From Crocinitomix sp. (GTDB lineage Bacteria > Bacteroidota > Bacteroidia > Flavobacteriales_D > Crocinitomicaceae), in NCBI GenBank assembly GCA_013138735.1, contig WTCE01000045.1, positions 17,921-81,920 on the forward strand: a stretch of DNA of 64,000 nt. The letters run 5' to 3'. The position numbers and the translations under genes are program-made. Below the pieces are notes generated by a model that was not told the DNA's origin, searched no databases, and saw only the letters and a list, made by a program, of their open reading frames with translations. How positions within the stretch are numbered: the stretch's first letter is position 1; each line of letters starts with the position of its first letter. This document shows positions 46,377 through 54,504 of this stretch, in pieces.

Positions 46377-46778
46377 ATGGCCATAAGTAAGAAAAATAAA
46401 AACCGAGTCACTATTAATGGCATTGAATATCTCTGGTGGGTATTTGATGAATATGACCAAACAGAATTTGACGGGATTCAAATTAAAGTTGTTTGTTCTG
46501 ACCAGACACACTTTTTCAAATACGGATTACAAGAGCGAGAATCTAATCGAAAAGTTGTACTTGCTTTAAGAGATTATGCAAAACTAGTTCATTTGTCATC
46601 TCCCCCTAAATTTGAAAACGAAGATGGAATAATAACAAAGAGCGGAATTATCAGATTAATAAAATGGTGTAAAAATGAGGGACATCAAATTCAATACGCA
46701 TTGGACGGAAAGAACAACGGTTTGACTAACGAGCAGCAGGAAGCACTATTAGAGGAATTGCAAAAAAGAATAAACTAA
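46377..46778 (+). CDS. Unknown cytosolic protein
   Basis: The 133-residue product starts MAISKKNKNRVTINGIEYLWWVFDEYD and ends in a helix (GLTNEQQEALLEELQKRIN). It is mixed alpha/beta, with no signal or TM segment. The middle SGIIRLIKWCKNEGHQIQYALDG has a helix-strand look. I do not recognise the family. It stands alone with repeat-rich spacers on both sides and no operon partner. Confidence 0.65.
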   Translation: MAISKKNKNRVTINGIEYLWWVFDEYDQTEFDGIQIKVVCSDQTHFFKYGLQERESNRKVVLALRDYAKLVHLSSPPKFENEDGIITKSGIIRLIKWCKNEGHQIQYALDGKNNGLTNEQQEALLEELQKRIN

Positions 46779-46900
46779 GCAACTTGTAAATTGCCTATGC
46801 TTCCTAATGGAGGCAAACGCAACAGGTAATGGCATTGTAGTTAGAGTGTTTCGTGTTGGGTCTTATATTTTTAAGTGTTCCGTTTTTTGTTGTCAACTTT

Positions 46901-47788
46901 TCAATCCTTGTACTTTCTAAACGCAGAAATTGTCTGAAAGATTAAGTAAGAACTAATTATTCTAAAAGCCCAATCATAAATAACGGCGTAAACTGACAAA
47001 TAGGATTCTTCCCCGAACATATCAAGTTTATGTGTTGGATTTAAAAACCTTAAATAAAAGCCAAATTTATCAGCTGTTGTATATGAAACATGACTTGAGT
47101 TTTCAGCGAAACTTGTGTTATTGTAAAGTCCAATAAAGAAAACTATTCCTAAAACGAATAACCAAATTATTGGGACTATCCAATATCTACCATGATTATT
47201 CGAAATTCTATTTAAAAACAAAATTAGTTTGTCTGAAAAACCCCTTCCAAACCAGGATAGTTGTCTATATTTTGAATTGTACTCCTTCGATTTAAAAAAT
47301 ATCTCATCTGGTTTATTTTTAGCCTTTGACATCATGAGTTTATATTCTCTATACGCCTCATAATATTCTCTTTTTTCTTTTAGCGGAATATTTTTTTTAA
47401 CGCCTTTTTTTAGTATCAAATTTGCAATCCAAACTGCCACATGTTTATTTCTAGGATGTGTTCTTCTTCGGTAGTAAATTTTACTAAACCATTTTATATT
47501 AATAAAACTAACGTCTTTAAACTCAGTTTCGGATATAGTGTGAATAGCTTTCCGAAAATTACAACTATGAAATTGTATATTTCCTAAGTTTGAATTATCA
47601 AAATCCAAAGCGAGTAAAACAGTTATATTTAAAAACAAAACTTTCGAAGATAGGTTGTGATGATAGTTCCGAAAACTTAACGTTTGACATTGAACGTCAT
47701 TAATGTCAACATTAGAATTTGAGTTCTGAAGCATTTTATCAAAAAAAGAAATCGAATTTATTTCACTGTGTTGAACAACCACATCCAT
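46901..47788 (-). CDS. Beta-helix/membrane protein, C-terminal part of an interrupted gene
   Basis: The 295-residue frame begins with pentapeptide/beta-helix-like rungs (about 1-90; DFDNSNLGNIQFHSCNFRKA, TEFKDVSF). It continues with a basic helical part (KNKHVAVWIANLILKKGVK ...) and two TM helices (about 208-226 and 264-284), then a short cytosolic end. The upstream frame (47858-48160) is in the same register and separated only by one TGA and 23 open codons. The two therefore look like halves of one protein of about 420 residues. A strong GGAGG lies 7 nt before this ATG, so independent translation is also possible. Function unknown. Confidence 0.55.
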   Translation of the reverse strand: MDVVVQHSEINSISFFDKMLQNSNSNVDINDVQCQTLSFRNYHHNLSSKVLFLNITVLLALDFDNSNLGNIQFHSCNFRKAIHTISETEFKDVSFINIKWFSKIYYRRRTHPRNKHVAVWIANLILKKGVKKNIPLKEKREYYEAYREYKLMMSKAKNKPDEIFFKSKEYNSKYRQLSWFGRGFSDKLILFLNRISNNHGRYWIVPIIWLFVLGIVFFIGLYNNTSFAENSSHVSYTTADKFGFYLRFLNPTHKLDMFGEESYLSVYAVIYDWAFRIISSYLIFQTISAFRKYKD

Positions 47789-47795
47789 CTTTTTT

Positions 47796-47800
47796 CCTCC
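47796..47800 (-). promoter_or_regulatory. Shine-Dalgarno-like GGAGG before ATG 47788
   Basis: On the minus strand GGAGG is followed by seven bases and the ATG. Strong Shine-Dalgarno sequences are rare in Bacteroidota. It may let ribosomes restart after the TGA at 47858-47860. In the read-through frame the same bases simply encode Gly-Gly. Confidence 0.4.
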
Positions 47801-47857
47801 AAAATTTACTTGTAGATAATGAATATTTCTAGAAAAGAATATATCTAACTTAACATC

Positions 47858-48160
47858 TCATGAGATAATAATCGAGTTTATCTTAATGTTATCGCGGATT
47901 TCTAAAGATCCAACGGTAAATTCCATATTGTCAATTTTACATTCGGAAAAATAAAATTTACAATTTGTATGATTTTTTAAGCCTGAAAAAGTGCAATTTT
48001 TGAAAACAATTGATCCTTCGGGAAAATCAAATTTAAAAACTTTGTCAGAAGTAAACGTTTCATTTTCAACAATAATCTGCGGTGTTGTCACAAGATTAAA
48101 TACACCGTCAATGTTTAATACTTTGGATTTTAACTGGGTTATAAAATCTTCATTTGTCAT
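47858..48160 (-). CDS. Beta-helix N-terminal part of an interrupted gene
   Basis: The 100-residue product (MTNEDFITQLKSKVLNIDGV ...) has pentapeptide-like rungs (SIVFKNCTFSGLKNHTNCKF, YFSECKIDNMEF) but no membrane segment. It stops at TGA 47858. The next in-frame codons read on without a stop into the 295-residue frame, where the same beta-helix pattern continues. The most economical reading is a nonsense mutation in a single gene. Alternatives are two polypeptides that pair, or stop-codon read-through. Confidence 0.5.
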   Translation of the reverse strand: MTNEDFITQLKSKVLNIDGVFNLVTTPQIIVENETFTSDKVFKFDFPEGSIVFKNCTFSGLKNHTNCKFYFSECKIDNMEFTVGSLEIRDNIKINSIIIS

Positions 48161-48230
48161 ATTACAAACAAGATAATTAAAAGGGAGGAAATAAAACCAA
48201 TTTTATTTAAAAACTCACTCGACTATCGCT

Positions 48231-48280
48231 AATAAATCATTGAACATTAAATCATTCAAACCTTAACCCATTAAATCATT
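48231..48280. repeat. CATTAAATCATT direct repeats
   Basis: Two exact copies of CATTAAATCATT (48245-48256 and 48269-48280) and one near copy (48231-48241) lie in the spacer. Another exact copy is at 51042-51053. Low-complexity ATTGATAATTGATAA follows at 48277 and resembles the spacer near 37400. These look like dispersed intergenic repeats of this genome. Confidence 0.6.
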
Positions 48281-48307
48281 GATAATTGATAATTCGAAAA
48301 AATTGCA

Positions 48308-50347
48308 TTACCGCGATTTTTTCGTAAAATATTCCATCATCAACAACTTAGCGCGTTCCACCAATTGAATAAACTCAGCGCGATAGCCAAACTCATCATC
48401 TCCTTTGCTTGCTTTCGCTCTTTTAAGAACTGCGTCAAATGTTGCGTTTCCTTTGTATTTTGATTCACGAATTAACATTCCAAACTCGGCAACAGCGGAC
48501 GCAAACATAAAGTTTTCGCTTGTCTGTGTAACAGGTGTGTTTTTTACGACTGTCTCTATTAATTTACTGGTATTGCCTGTTGGTTTTTTATAGCGGAATT
48601 TAATGATGGCAATCTCTTCTTTTAATCCTTTTGAATTATTAACCATCTTTTTTTGGTAGCGCAAATTACTGGCAGCTTGAATATTTAATTCTTCGGTTGG
48701 TACAATTTCGTACAGTGCTACCACCGAGTGTCCTGCTCCTAAATCACCTGAATCTTTCGTGTCATCATCAAATTCACGCGCCGTCATCATTCTGTTTTCA
48801 TATCCTAATAAACGATAGTTTTTCACGTGTTCAGGATTAAATTCTAACTGCAGTTTTACATCCTTCGCAATGGTTACCAAGGTACCACCCATTTCATCTA
48901 CCAGCACTTTTTTAGCTTCTAGAATGTTGTCGATATAATTATAGTTTCCATTTCCATTATCTGCCAATTTTTCCATTTTACTACTTTGCAAATTACCCGT
49001 TCCAAATCCTAAAACAGATAAAGAAATACCTGTTTTTCTTTTTTGCTCAATCAACTTCACTAAATCATCATCACCCGAAGTACCCACATTAAAATCACCA
49101 TCCGTTGCCAGAATAATACGATTATTTCCACCACTTATTCGCGCGTCATTCGCTACTTTATAAGCTAGCTCAATTCCTGCTCCACCAGCAGTTGAACCGC
49201 CTGCACTCAAATTCTCAAGCGCATCATAAATTTTAGACTTGTACTTGCCTGAAGTTGATGGCAAAACCAAACCTGCAGCGCCTGCATAAACAACAATGGC
49301 AATGCGATCATCCGTTCCCATTTCATTCACCAAGAGGTGTAGACTTTTCTTTAAAAGGGGCAGTTTATCTGCCTCGTCCATTGATCCTGAAACATCCAAT
49401 AAAAAAACAAGGTTGTTCGATTGCGTTTCATCCATTTCAATCTGCTTGCCTTGTAAGGCAACTTGCATTAATAAATGATTTTCTTCCCATGGACATTCTC
49501 CTAATTCTGTAGTAATTGAAAATGGATCTGCTCCAGTTGGTTCCTCTAAATCATAGTTAAAATAGTTGACCATTTCCTCCAGTTTTACAGCATCTTTAGG
49601 CGGTAAATATCCACCTTGAACAAAACGGCGCATATTACTATATCCTGCTCCATCCACATCTATTCCAAAGGTTGAAAGTGGTTGTTCTAAAGGTGTTTCA
49701 AACTCGTTTTCGTTAAACACTTCATATTGTTCGTAATAACGGTCAACATCATATTGTACATTTTGGTTGTTGTAATAACCTTGTGTCTTAAAGTTCCCAT
49801 TATTGGAGTTAGCGCTATAGCTCGAATATCCAAAATCTACAGATTCTTCTTCATCATAAGTAGTTGATCCATAACACCCGTTTACAGCATCCAAACCATG
49901 AACTGTATGAGACATATTGGTTACGCCATCATAGTTGTACGTAACATCCCCATTAAACGACACGTCGAAACTCTCTCCCCCAACCTTAAGGTTTGGTCTG
50001 TTTACTTTATCGACGTCAAGGCCAGGCGGAGCCACATAAAGTCTACGAGGAGCATCATTCCATTCTACATCATTTCTGCGGTCACGACTCGTTGAATCTG
50101 AGGTATTAATCAAATTTGAATCAGCGTCAAATTGTGCAATTCCATCTTCTTCGGGAGTCGAGTTATAATCAATAATGAAAAAACCTACGATTAACATTGC
50201 AGCAATTGCCATTATATATCCAATGGTACTTCTACGTTTTGATTTATTTATTCTGCCTTGTATCGCCTCCCAATTCTTTTTGTTTGGAACTTGCGTATCT
50301 AGGTCTTGTTTATTTTCGTCTATATAATTTAATAAGGGATCTTTCAT
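48308..50347 (-). CDS. VWA/YfbK-type protein, coupled to ECF sigma factor
   Basis: The 679-residue protein has a cytosolic N-terminal segment (1-40; MKDPLLNYIDENKQ), a TM helix (about 44-60), a low-complexity Asn/Tyr-rich linker, the YfbK N-terminal domain and a VWA domain. The VWA has an intact MIDAS (FLLDVSGSMDEADK, then GGSTAGGAGI and ATDGDFNVG). A DUF3520-like C-terminal region follows. Its start overlaps the stop of the ECF sigma gene (ATGA). The arrangement, a TM protein translated with a sigma factor, suggests it senses the envelope or restrains the sigma factor. It lacks a recognised zinc anti-sigma motif, so this is inference. Confidence 0.85.
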   Translation of the reverse strand: MKDPLLNYIDENKQDLDTQVPNKKNWEAIQGRINKSKRRSTIGYIMAIAAMLIVGFFIIDYNSTPEEDGIAQFDADSNLINTSDSTSRDRRNDVEWNDAPRRLYVAPPGLDVDKVNRPNLKVGGESFDVSFNGDVTYNYDGVTNMSHTVHGLDAVNGCYGSTTYDEEESVDFGYSSYSANSNNGNFKTQGYYNNQNVQYDVDRYYEQYEVFNENEFETPLEQPLSTFGIDVDGAGYSNMRRFVQGGYLPPKDAVKLEEMVNYFNYDLEEPTGADPFSITTELGECPWEENHLLMQVALQGKQIEMDETQSNNLVFLLDVSGSMDEADKLPLLKKSLHLLVNEMGTDDRIAIVVYAGAAGLVLPSTSGKYKSKIYDALENLSAGGSTAGGAGIELAYKVANDARISGGNNRIILATDGDFNVGTSGDDDLVKLIEQKRKTGISLSVLGFGTGNLQSSKMEKLADNGNGNYNYIDNILEAKKVLVDEMGGTLVTIAKDVKLQLEFNPEHVKNYRLLGYENRMMTAREFDDDTKDSGDLGAGHSVVALYEIVPTEELNIQAASNLRYQKKMVNNSKGLKEEIAIIKFRYKKPTGNTSKLIETVVKNTPVTQTSENFMFASAVAEFGMLIRESKYKGNATFDAVLKRAKASKGDDEFGYRAEFIQLVERAKLLMMEYFTKKSR

Positions 50348-50880
50348 AACTGTACTAATTTTTTTAGTGAAAAATTGAGTAGTTTCTTCGCCCTAACGAA
50401 TTGAGATTTGGAAGTGGACAGACTTATTTTTAATTCTTGCGCAATTTCTTCATGCTTATAGCCTTCAAAAGCTTTTAATGTGAATACAGTTTTACAACCT
50501 GAAGGTAGTTTCTCAATGGCGGTATTTAAAACCTCCGGATCAATCTTAAATTCTGCTTCTTCCTTTTGATCAGGAATATCAAAATCTAATTCGAGCCATT
50601 TGAGTTTCCTTTTTCGGAGTTTATTCAAGCAGACATTAATCGTTATTCGCTTCAACCACGCTCCGAAAGTCACTCGACCATCAAATCTTTTTAGGTGTTT
50701 AAAAGCATTTACAAAAGCATCCTGCAAAGCGTCCTCTGCATCCTCGTTACTCCCCAACATGCGCACTGTTGTAGAATACATAGCATTGGAATACTGCTTG
50801 TAAAGCTGAAATTGGGCGGCCTGATCATTTTTCAAGCAAGCCTTAATTAAGTCGTTTGTGTCTTTTTCCTTTTTGTCCAA
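50344..50880 (-). CDS. ECF-type RNA polymerase sigma factor
   Basis: The 178-residue protein has sigma region 2 (about 10-85; NDQAAQFQLYKQYSNAMYST, DAEDALQDAFVNAFKHLKRF) and region 4 (about 118-170; SGCKTVFTLKAFEGYKHEEIA, then LKISLSTSKSQFVRAKKLL). It lacks regions 1 and 3, as ECF sigma factors do. The start is TTG 50880: an in-frame TGA lies two codons upstream and the next ATG is inside region 2. It overlaps the VWA gene by 4 bases. Confidence 0.92.
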   Translation of the reverse strand: MDKKEKDTNDLIKACLKNDQAAQFQLYKQYSNAMYSTTVRMLGSNEDAEDALQDAFVNAFKHLKRFDGRVTFGAWLKRITINVCLNKLRKRKLKWLELDFDIPDQKEEAEFKIDPEVLNTAIEKLPSGCKTVFTLKAFEGYKHEEIAQELKISLSTSKSQFVRAKKLLNFSLKKLVQL

Positions 50881-50942
50881 TTGTCAAGGTGTTTTTAATA
50901 AGTAAACGGGGAAACTAAAAAAGTTGGAAAAAACTTTTTTAG

Positions 50943-51000
50943 TTTTAGACCGCTGCGCTGTTAGTACTTAGATCGCTTTGCTGTTAGACCACTTCGTTGT
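50943..51000. repeat. Degenerate TTAGACCGCTGCGCTG-type tandem repeat
   Basis: Three degenerate units follow each other: TTTTAGACCGCTGCGCTG, TTAG...ATCGCTTTGCTG and TTAGACCACTTCGTTG. A related stretch (TTTAGACCGCTTGCTTTGC) is at 46328-46346. They look like a dispersed intergenic repeat. No gene is seen in the surrounding spacer 50881-51086. Confidence 0.55.
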
Positions 51001-51056
51001 TAGATAAAAGAACAAAGACTTTTAGTTAATTGAAAACTGCTCATTAAATCATTGTA

Positions 51057-51075
51057 CCCTTCGATAAACTCAGGG
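51057..51075. repeat. REP-like palindrome CCCTTCGATAAACTCAGGG
   Basis: The 19 bases form an imperfect palindrome resembling the widespread CCCTTCGAC..CTCAGGG repetitive extragenic element. It lies next to the 3' end of the serine-hydrolase gene. It may be a remnant mobile hairpin or a weak terminator. Confidence 0.5.
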
Positions 51076-51086
51076 CGCATTGAAAT

Positions 51087-52211
51087 TCACAACTTCAATC
51101 CTAACAAATACGCTTCTTCTAAAACCTTATCCAAATTGGCTTCACCTTGGTTGCATAAAATTATGGCGCCTACTTTCGTAGATTTATTATACCCCATAAT
51201 TGTTGCTACGCCTTGTTCGCCGCCATCATGTCCCCAAAGTTCGTTATCCCTATTCATAATGAAGAAATGTAGTCCTGTTTCATCATCCAAATCCGGGATT
51301 TGCAAGGTTGTCATGGCTTCAACTGTAGTTGATTTTAGTAGTTCAACACCGCCATAACTTCCATTTTGAGCAATTGCACTCAAAAATTTGAACATATCAT
51401 TTGTTGTAGAATGCAAACCGCCGTTTGGATAATCTGTAAACGTATAATGTCCAATCGCTTCATATTCTCCGCCCGAATAGTTATAGGGCATCACAACAGT
51501 TCCAATAGCTTCATCTAGTCGCCATGTAGTATGCGTCATTCCCATTGGGATAAAGATATTGGCTTTGCAATAAGCGTTGAAATTGATGCCAGAAATTTGC
51601 TCGACTAATACTCCAATTAATGCATTACCTACGTTTGAATATTCCACATCCGTTCCAGGTTCAATGTCATGATAATTTTCCGTGGCACTATAAAACTCTC
51701 CGCCAGGAACTAAATAATTTTCCAAAAAATAAGCCAAAGCAACGGGGCTATCCGAACCGTAATAATATTGTCCGTCTAATGCTGGGCCGTCCGCAATTCC
51801 TGAAGTATGTGTCAACAGCATTTTGAAGGTTATGGGAGTTGTTTCTCCAGGTCCATTCACCGTAAACGATAAATAATCATTGATTGGATCATCTAGACCG
51901 AAAAGGCCATCTTCATACAATTGCAAGAGCGCGGTGGCGGTAATCGTTTTTGAAACGGACGCCATTAAAAAATGATGTGTACTTTCTAATGCAATATCAG
52001 ATTCAATATTTGCCTGACCATAGTGCCCTTCAAAAAGAATACTTTCCCCTTTAAATATGAGGGCAGATAAAGCTGGAACATTTTGGCTCTTCATCTCATC
52101 CTCCAAATACTTTTCAAAGTCTTTGGAATTATTGATTTCGTTTTTCTTACAGCTTATTAAAGCTCCGATAAAAAAGAGCGCGAGCATAGCCATTTTCAGT
52201 TGATTTCTCAT
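51087..52211 (-). CDS. Class C beta-lactamase-like serine hydrolase lipoprotein
   Basis: The 374-residue protein has a lipoprotein-type signal (lipobox ending ALISC, Cys 21) and a serine beta-lactamase/PBP-fold domain. Motif 1 is SVSK (nucleophile Ser 85, Lys 88), motif 2 is EYSNVG (YxN) and the third motif HDGG replaces KTG, as is common in the esterase/D-aminopeptidase-like members. Such proteins cleave esters or D-amino-acid amides more often than antibiotics. It acts on the periplasmic side of a membrane. Substrate unknown. Confidence 0.9.
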   Translation of the reverse strand: MRNQLKMAMLALFFIGALISCKKNEINNSKDFEKYLEDEMKSQNVPALSALIFKGESILFEGHYGQANIESDIALESTHHFLMASVSKTITATALLQLYEDGLFGLDDPINDYLSFTVNGPGETTPITFKMLLTHTSGIADGPALDGQYYYGSDSPVALAYFLENYLVPGGEFYSATENYHDIEPGTDVEYSNVGNALIGVLVEQISGINFNAYCKANIFIPMGMTHTTWRLDEAIGTVVMPYNYSGGEYEAIGHYTFTDYPNGGLHSTTNDMFKFLSAIAQNGSYGGVELLKSTTVEAMTTLQIPDLDDETGLHFFIMNRDNELWGHDGGEQGVATIMGYNKSTKVGAIILCNQGEANLDKVLEEAYLLGLKL

Positions 52212-52387
52212 AAGTTTTGCCTAGTAGTCTGATCGATTGTCTTGGTTTATAACCGTTAAGATATAAAATTTGCAGATTCTTTCCCTACTGACGTTTCGAG
52301 ATCTTTCAAACACGACCGATTCCTTGGATTTTTATATGCAAGGAAAATAAACTTTCAATTATTACTGAAAGTTCGAAAATATTTATA

Positions 52388-52395
52388 TACATTTG
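52388..52395 (+). promoter_or_regulatory. Bacteroidota -7 box upstream of paired membrane-protein genes
   Basis: TACATTTG matches TAnnTTTG. It would drive the two small membrane-protein genes starting at 52492, giving a leader of about 90 bases. That leader contains a 15-codon frame. Confidence 0.4.
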
Positions 52396-52399
52396 AACC

Positions 52400-52447
52400 A
52401 TGGAACTAGAAAAGGCAATACTTGAAATGAACACTAAAAAAATTTAA
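52400..52447 (+). other. Possible 15-codon leader ORF
   Basis: ATG 52400 opens a 15-codon frame (MELEKAILEMNTKKI) ending at TAA 52447, just after the -7 box and 44 bases before the membrane-protein gene. It has no obvious regulatory codon run. It may be chance; it is listed because the spacer 52212-52491 otherwise holds nothing I can identify. Confidence 0.2.
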
Positions 52448-52491
52448 ATCAAACTTTCATTTTTTTCTAAAAGTTTTATAACAATAGCGAA

Positions 52492-52869
52492 ATGACATTT
52501 ACATCAATCGGATATCTCAGTTTTTTCAGCATTATGTTTTACGTAATTGGTGTAATTGGCTGGCAATTTTATAAAGATGGTAAATTTTATTTAGAGCGCT
52601 TTTTCGAAAAAGAATTGCATTTAGTAGACAGTATTAATAAGCTGCTTCTTTTAGGATATTACCTCTTTAATTTGGGATATATCGCATTAACAATTAATGG
52701 ATGGAGTAATATCCACAGCTTGCCCGAATTGATAGATACTGTAGCATGGCGATCCGGTAAAATCATTCTGACGCTGGCCTTAATGCACTACGCAAACCTA
52801 TGGTGGCTCTCACACTTTCATGATATCAAAGCCTTTTTTAAACAGAAAACAAATAAACTAAAACAATAA
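52492..52869 (+). CDS. Small membrane protein, paralogue 1
   Basis: The 125-residue protein has three hydrophobic helices (about 8-26, 52-70 and 87-108) and a basic C-terminal tail (FKQKTNKLKQ). The segment INKLLLLGYYLFNLGYIALTI aligns with NKLFRLGFYLLNLGFALLIL of the next gene, so the two are ancient paralogues. No function is known. It is 2 bp from the second gene and surely co-transcribed. Confidence 0.75.
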   Translation: MTFTSIGYLSFFSIMFYVIGVIGWQFYKDGKFYLERFFEKELHLVDSINKLLLLGYYLFNLGYIALTINGWSNIHSLPELIDTVAWRSGKIILTLALMHYANLWWLSHFHDIKAFFKQKTNKLKQ

Positions 52870-52871
52870 TT

Positions 52872-53330
52872 ATGGAAACTTCAAATTTAACAATGGTCGT
52901 AATTGCCTACTTAATTTACTTACCTACTGCCGTTTTTTTGACTTACTACGTGGCCAAAACACTCTTTAAAAATGCACAGGTATTTATGATGGATATTTTT
53001 AGAGGCCGAGAAGAAATTGCAACGTCCACAAACAAACTTTTTCGCTTGGGATTTTATCTCCTCAATTTAGGATTTGCCTTGCTCATTCTTAAATTGTCTT
53101 ATTACGGAGGGGAGTTCACATCACAAGATTTAATAGAAAGACTGAGTGCTAAAATAGGGGGATTCTCAATTTATTTGGGCGTGATGTTATTACTGAATCT
53201 TTATATGTTATTTAGAGGGAAACGCAAATCAAAAGAAAGTCTTCTAAAACAGGAAAAAATTGCGGCTTACCAAGCACATGTAGCCCAAGGCGGAGGAAAA
53301 ATCTCCTTAGATGCTGGGATTAGTAAATAG
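52872..53330 (+). CDS. Small membrane protein, paralogue 2
   Basis: The 152-residue protein has three hydrophobic helices (about 8-28, 54-75 and 94-113) and a longer soluble tail (LKQEKIAAYQAHVAQGGGKISL). Its central helix motif NKLFRLGFYLLNLGF matches the preceding paralogue. A hetero-oligomeric membrane complex is possible (inference). The gene ends just before a strong intrinsic terminator. Confidence 0.75.
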   Translation: METSNLTMVVIAYLIYLPTAVFLTYYVAKTLFKNAQVFMMDIFRGREEIATSTNKLFRLGFYLLNLGFALLILKLSYYGGEFTSQDLIERLSAKIGGFSIYLGVMLLLNLYMLFRGKRKSKESLLKQEKIAAYQAHVAQGGGKISLDAGISK

Positions 53331-53346
53331 TAATTTCTTTCAATTC

Positions 53347-53386
53347 AAAACGCAGTTTCATTAACTTGAAACTGCGTTTTTTTTTT
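53347..53386 (+). terminator. Strong intrinsic terminator
   Basis: A perfect 14-bp stem (AAAACGCAGTTTCA at 53347-53360 with TGAAACTGCGTTTT at 53367-53380), a 6-base loop and a T tract to 53386 make a textbook Rho-independent terminator. It ends the paired membrane-protein genes. It lies between convergent genes and may also act, less strongly, on the minus strand. Confidence 0.92.
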
Positions 53387-53416
53387 ATGAATACCAATGC
53401 CAATATTGATGAGCAA

Positions 53417-54292
53417 TTATCGCTCTTTCCAGATTTCTTTAATAGTTCCCATCAATTCATCATAATCAACTATCTCTTGATTTAAGAATACACGTTCTGT
53501 AAACGAAAGGATATTCTCATACTGTTCTTTATTATCTGTGACAGTTGCCTCATCAATATTGGCTTGAATAATCGCGATTCCTTTTTCGTAATATAAACTT
53601 TCACCAACAATCGCAATGAGTTCGGTCTTGTCAGCTACAAACGCGTCGGTAAGCGGGTTTGAAAACTCATTAACAAAAATGTAAAACATTAAAAAATTTG
53701 TGGAATCCTTTAAACTTTTTGATGGTGTATTCTCCCAATATAAATAATTTACTGCACTCACTTTTTCATACGCAACATCTCCGTCCAACAAACTAACGGC
53801 ATATTCTTGCAAAAAAAGGTAATCTCGATTTCCTGCTTCAAATTCTTGTTCCTTTTTATACCAAGGAGAAGTTTCGGGATTCAATTTATAATATGCGACT
53901 TTACCAAATTCAATAAAATCAGTTATCTCAGTTATAGCCCCATCACTTCTTGACAAAACAGCTCCGTTTTCATCTAATATTAAGAGAGCTGGCAAACCGC
54001 TAATTTCATATTCCGACATAAAATCACCAGAATTATTTCCATCCGCATTTAATTTGAGCGCAATAAAATTGGCGTTGAAATATGTTGCAACTTCTGAATC
54101 TGAAAAGATATTTTCATCCATAAATGTGCACCACCCACACCAAGATGCCCATGTATCAATTAAGATTGGCTTTTTCTCTTTTTTCGACAGCGCTAAGGCG
54201 TCCTCTAAGGTTGTAAATTTTTGGAAGTTGATTTCTTCGCCATAAGAGCTTAAGCCCATTATCATTAGAATGGCAATTAACACATTTTTCAT
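53417..54292 (-). CDS. Periplasmic thioredoxin-like protein
   Basis: The 291-residue product has a signal peptide (MKNVLIAILMIMGLSSYG) and a thioredoxin-fold domain (about 25-130) with the redox motif WASWCGWC and cis-Pro in SGLPALLIL. A helical C-terminal part (135-290) has no known family. This is the DUF255/thioredoxin_7-like group, which probably handles disulfides in the periplasm. It stands alone, with repeat-rich spacer (54293-54504) before it. Confidence 0.87.
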   Translation of the reverse strand: MKNVLIAILMIMGLSSYGEEINFQKFTTLEDALALSKKEKKPILIDTWASWCGWCTFMDENIFSDSEVATYFNANFIALKLNADGNNSGDFMSEYEISGLPALLILDENGAVLSRSDGAITEITDFIEFGKVAYYKLNPETSPWYKKEQEFEAGNRDYLFLQEYAVSLLDGDVAYEKVSAVNYLYWENTPSKSLKDSTNFLMFYIFVNEFSNPLTDAFVADKTELIAIVGESLYYEKGIAIIQANIDEATVTDNKEQYENILSFTERVFLNQEIVDYDELMGTIKEIWKER

Positions 54293-54504
54293 ACTATTTG
54301 TTTTTATTGGTTCCTACGCTACTGTCCACTGAAAAACATTCAGAGTGACCTCTGCTACGCTATCAAAAACAAGAAATTATATTGCTTAAATATTGTTGCT
54401 ATCTCTATAATGCAAATTGTCCGGAAACGTTTCAATAATAAATCCAAAGAACCTGATTAATTTAAACAAATGGATGTTTTTAAATTTGGAATGGCGTTAA
54501 AGAT

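Noticed and set aside
51087..52211. True beta-lactamase
   Set aside because: The third motif is HDGG rather than KTG and the protein is a lipoprotein; esterase or D-aminopeptidase-like activity is at least as likely.
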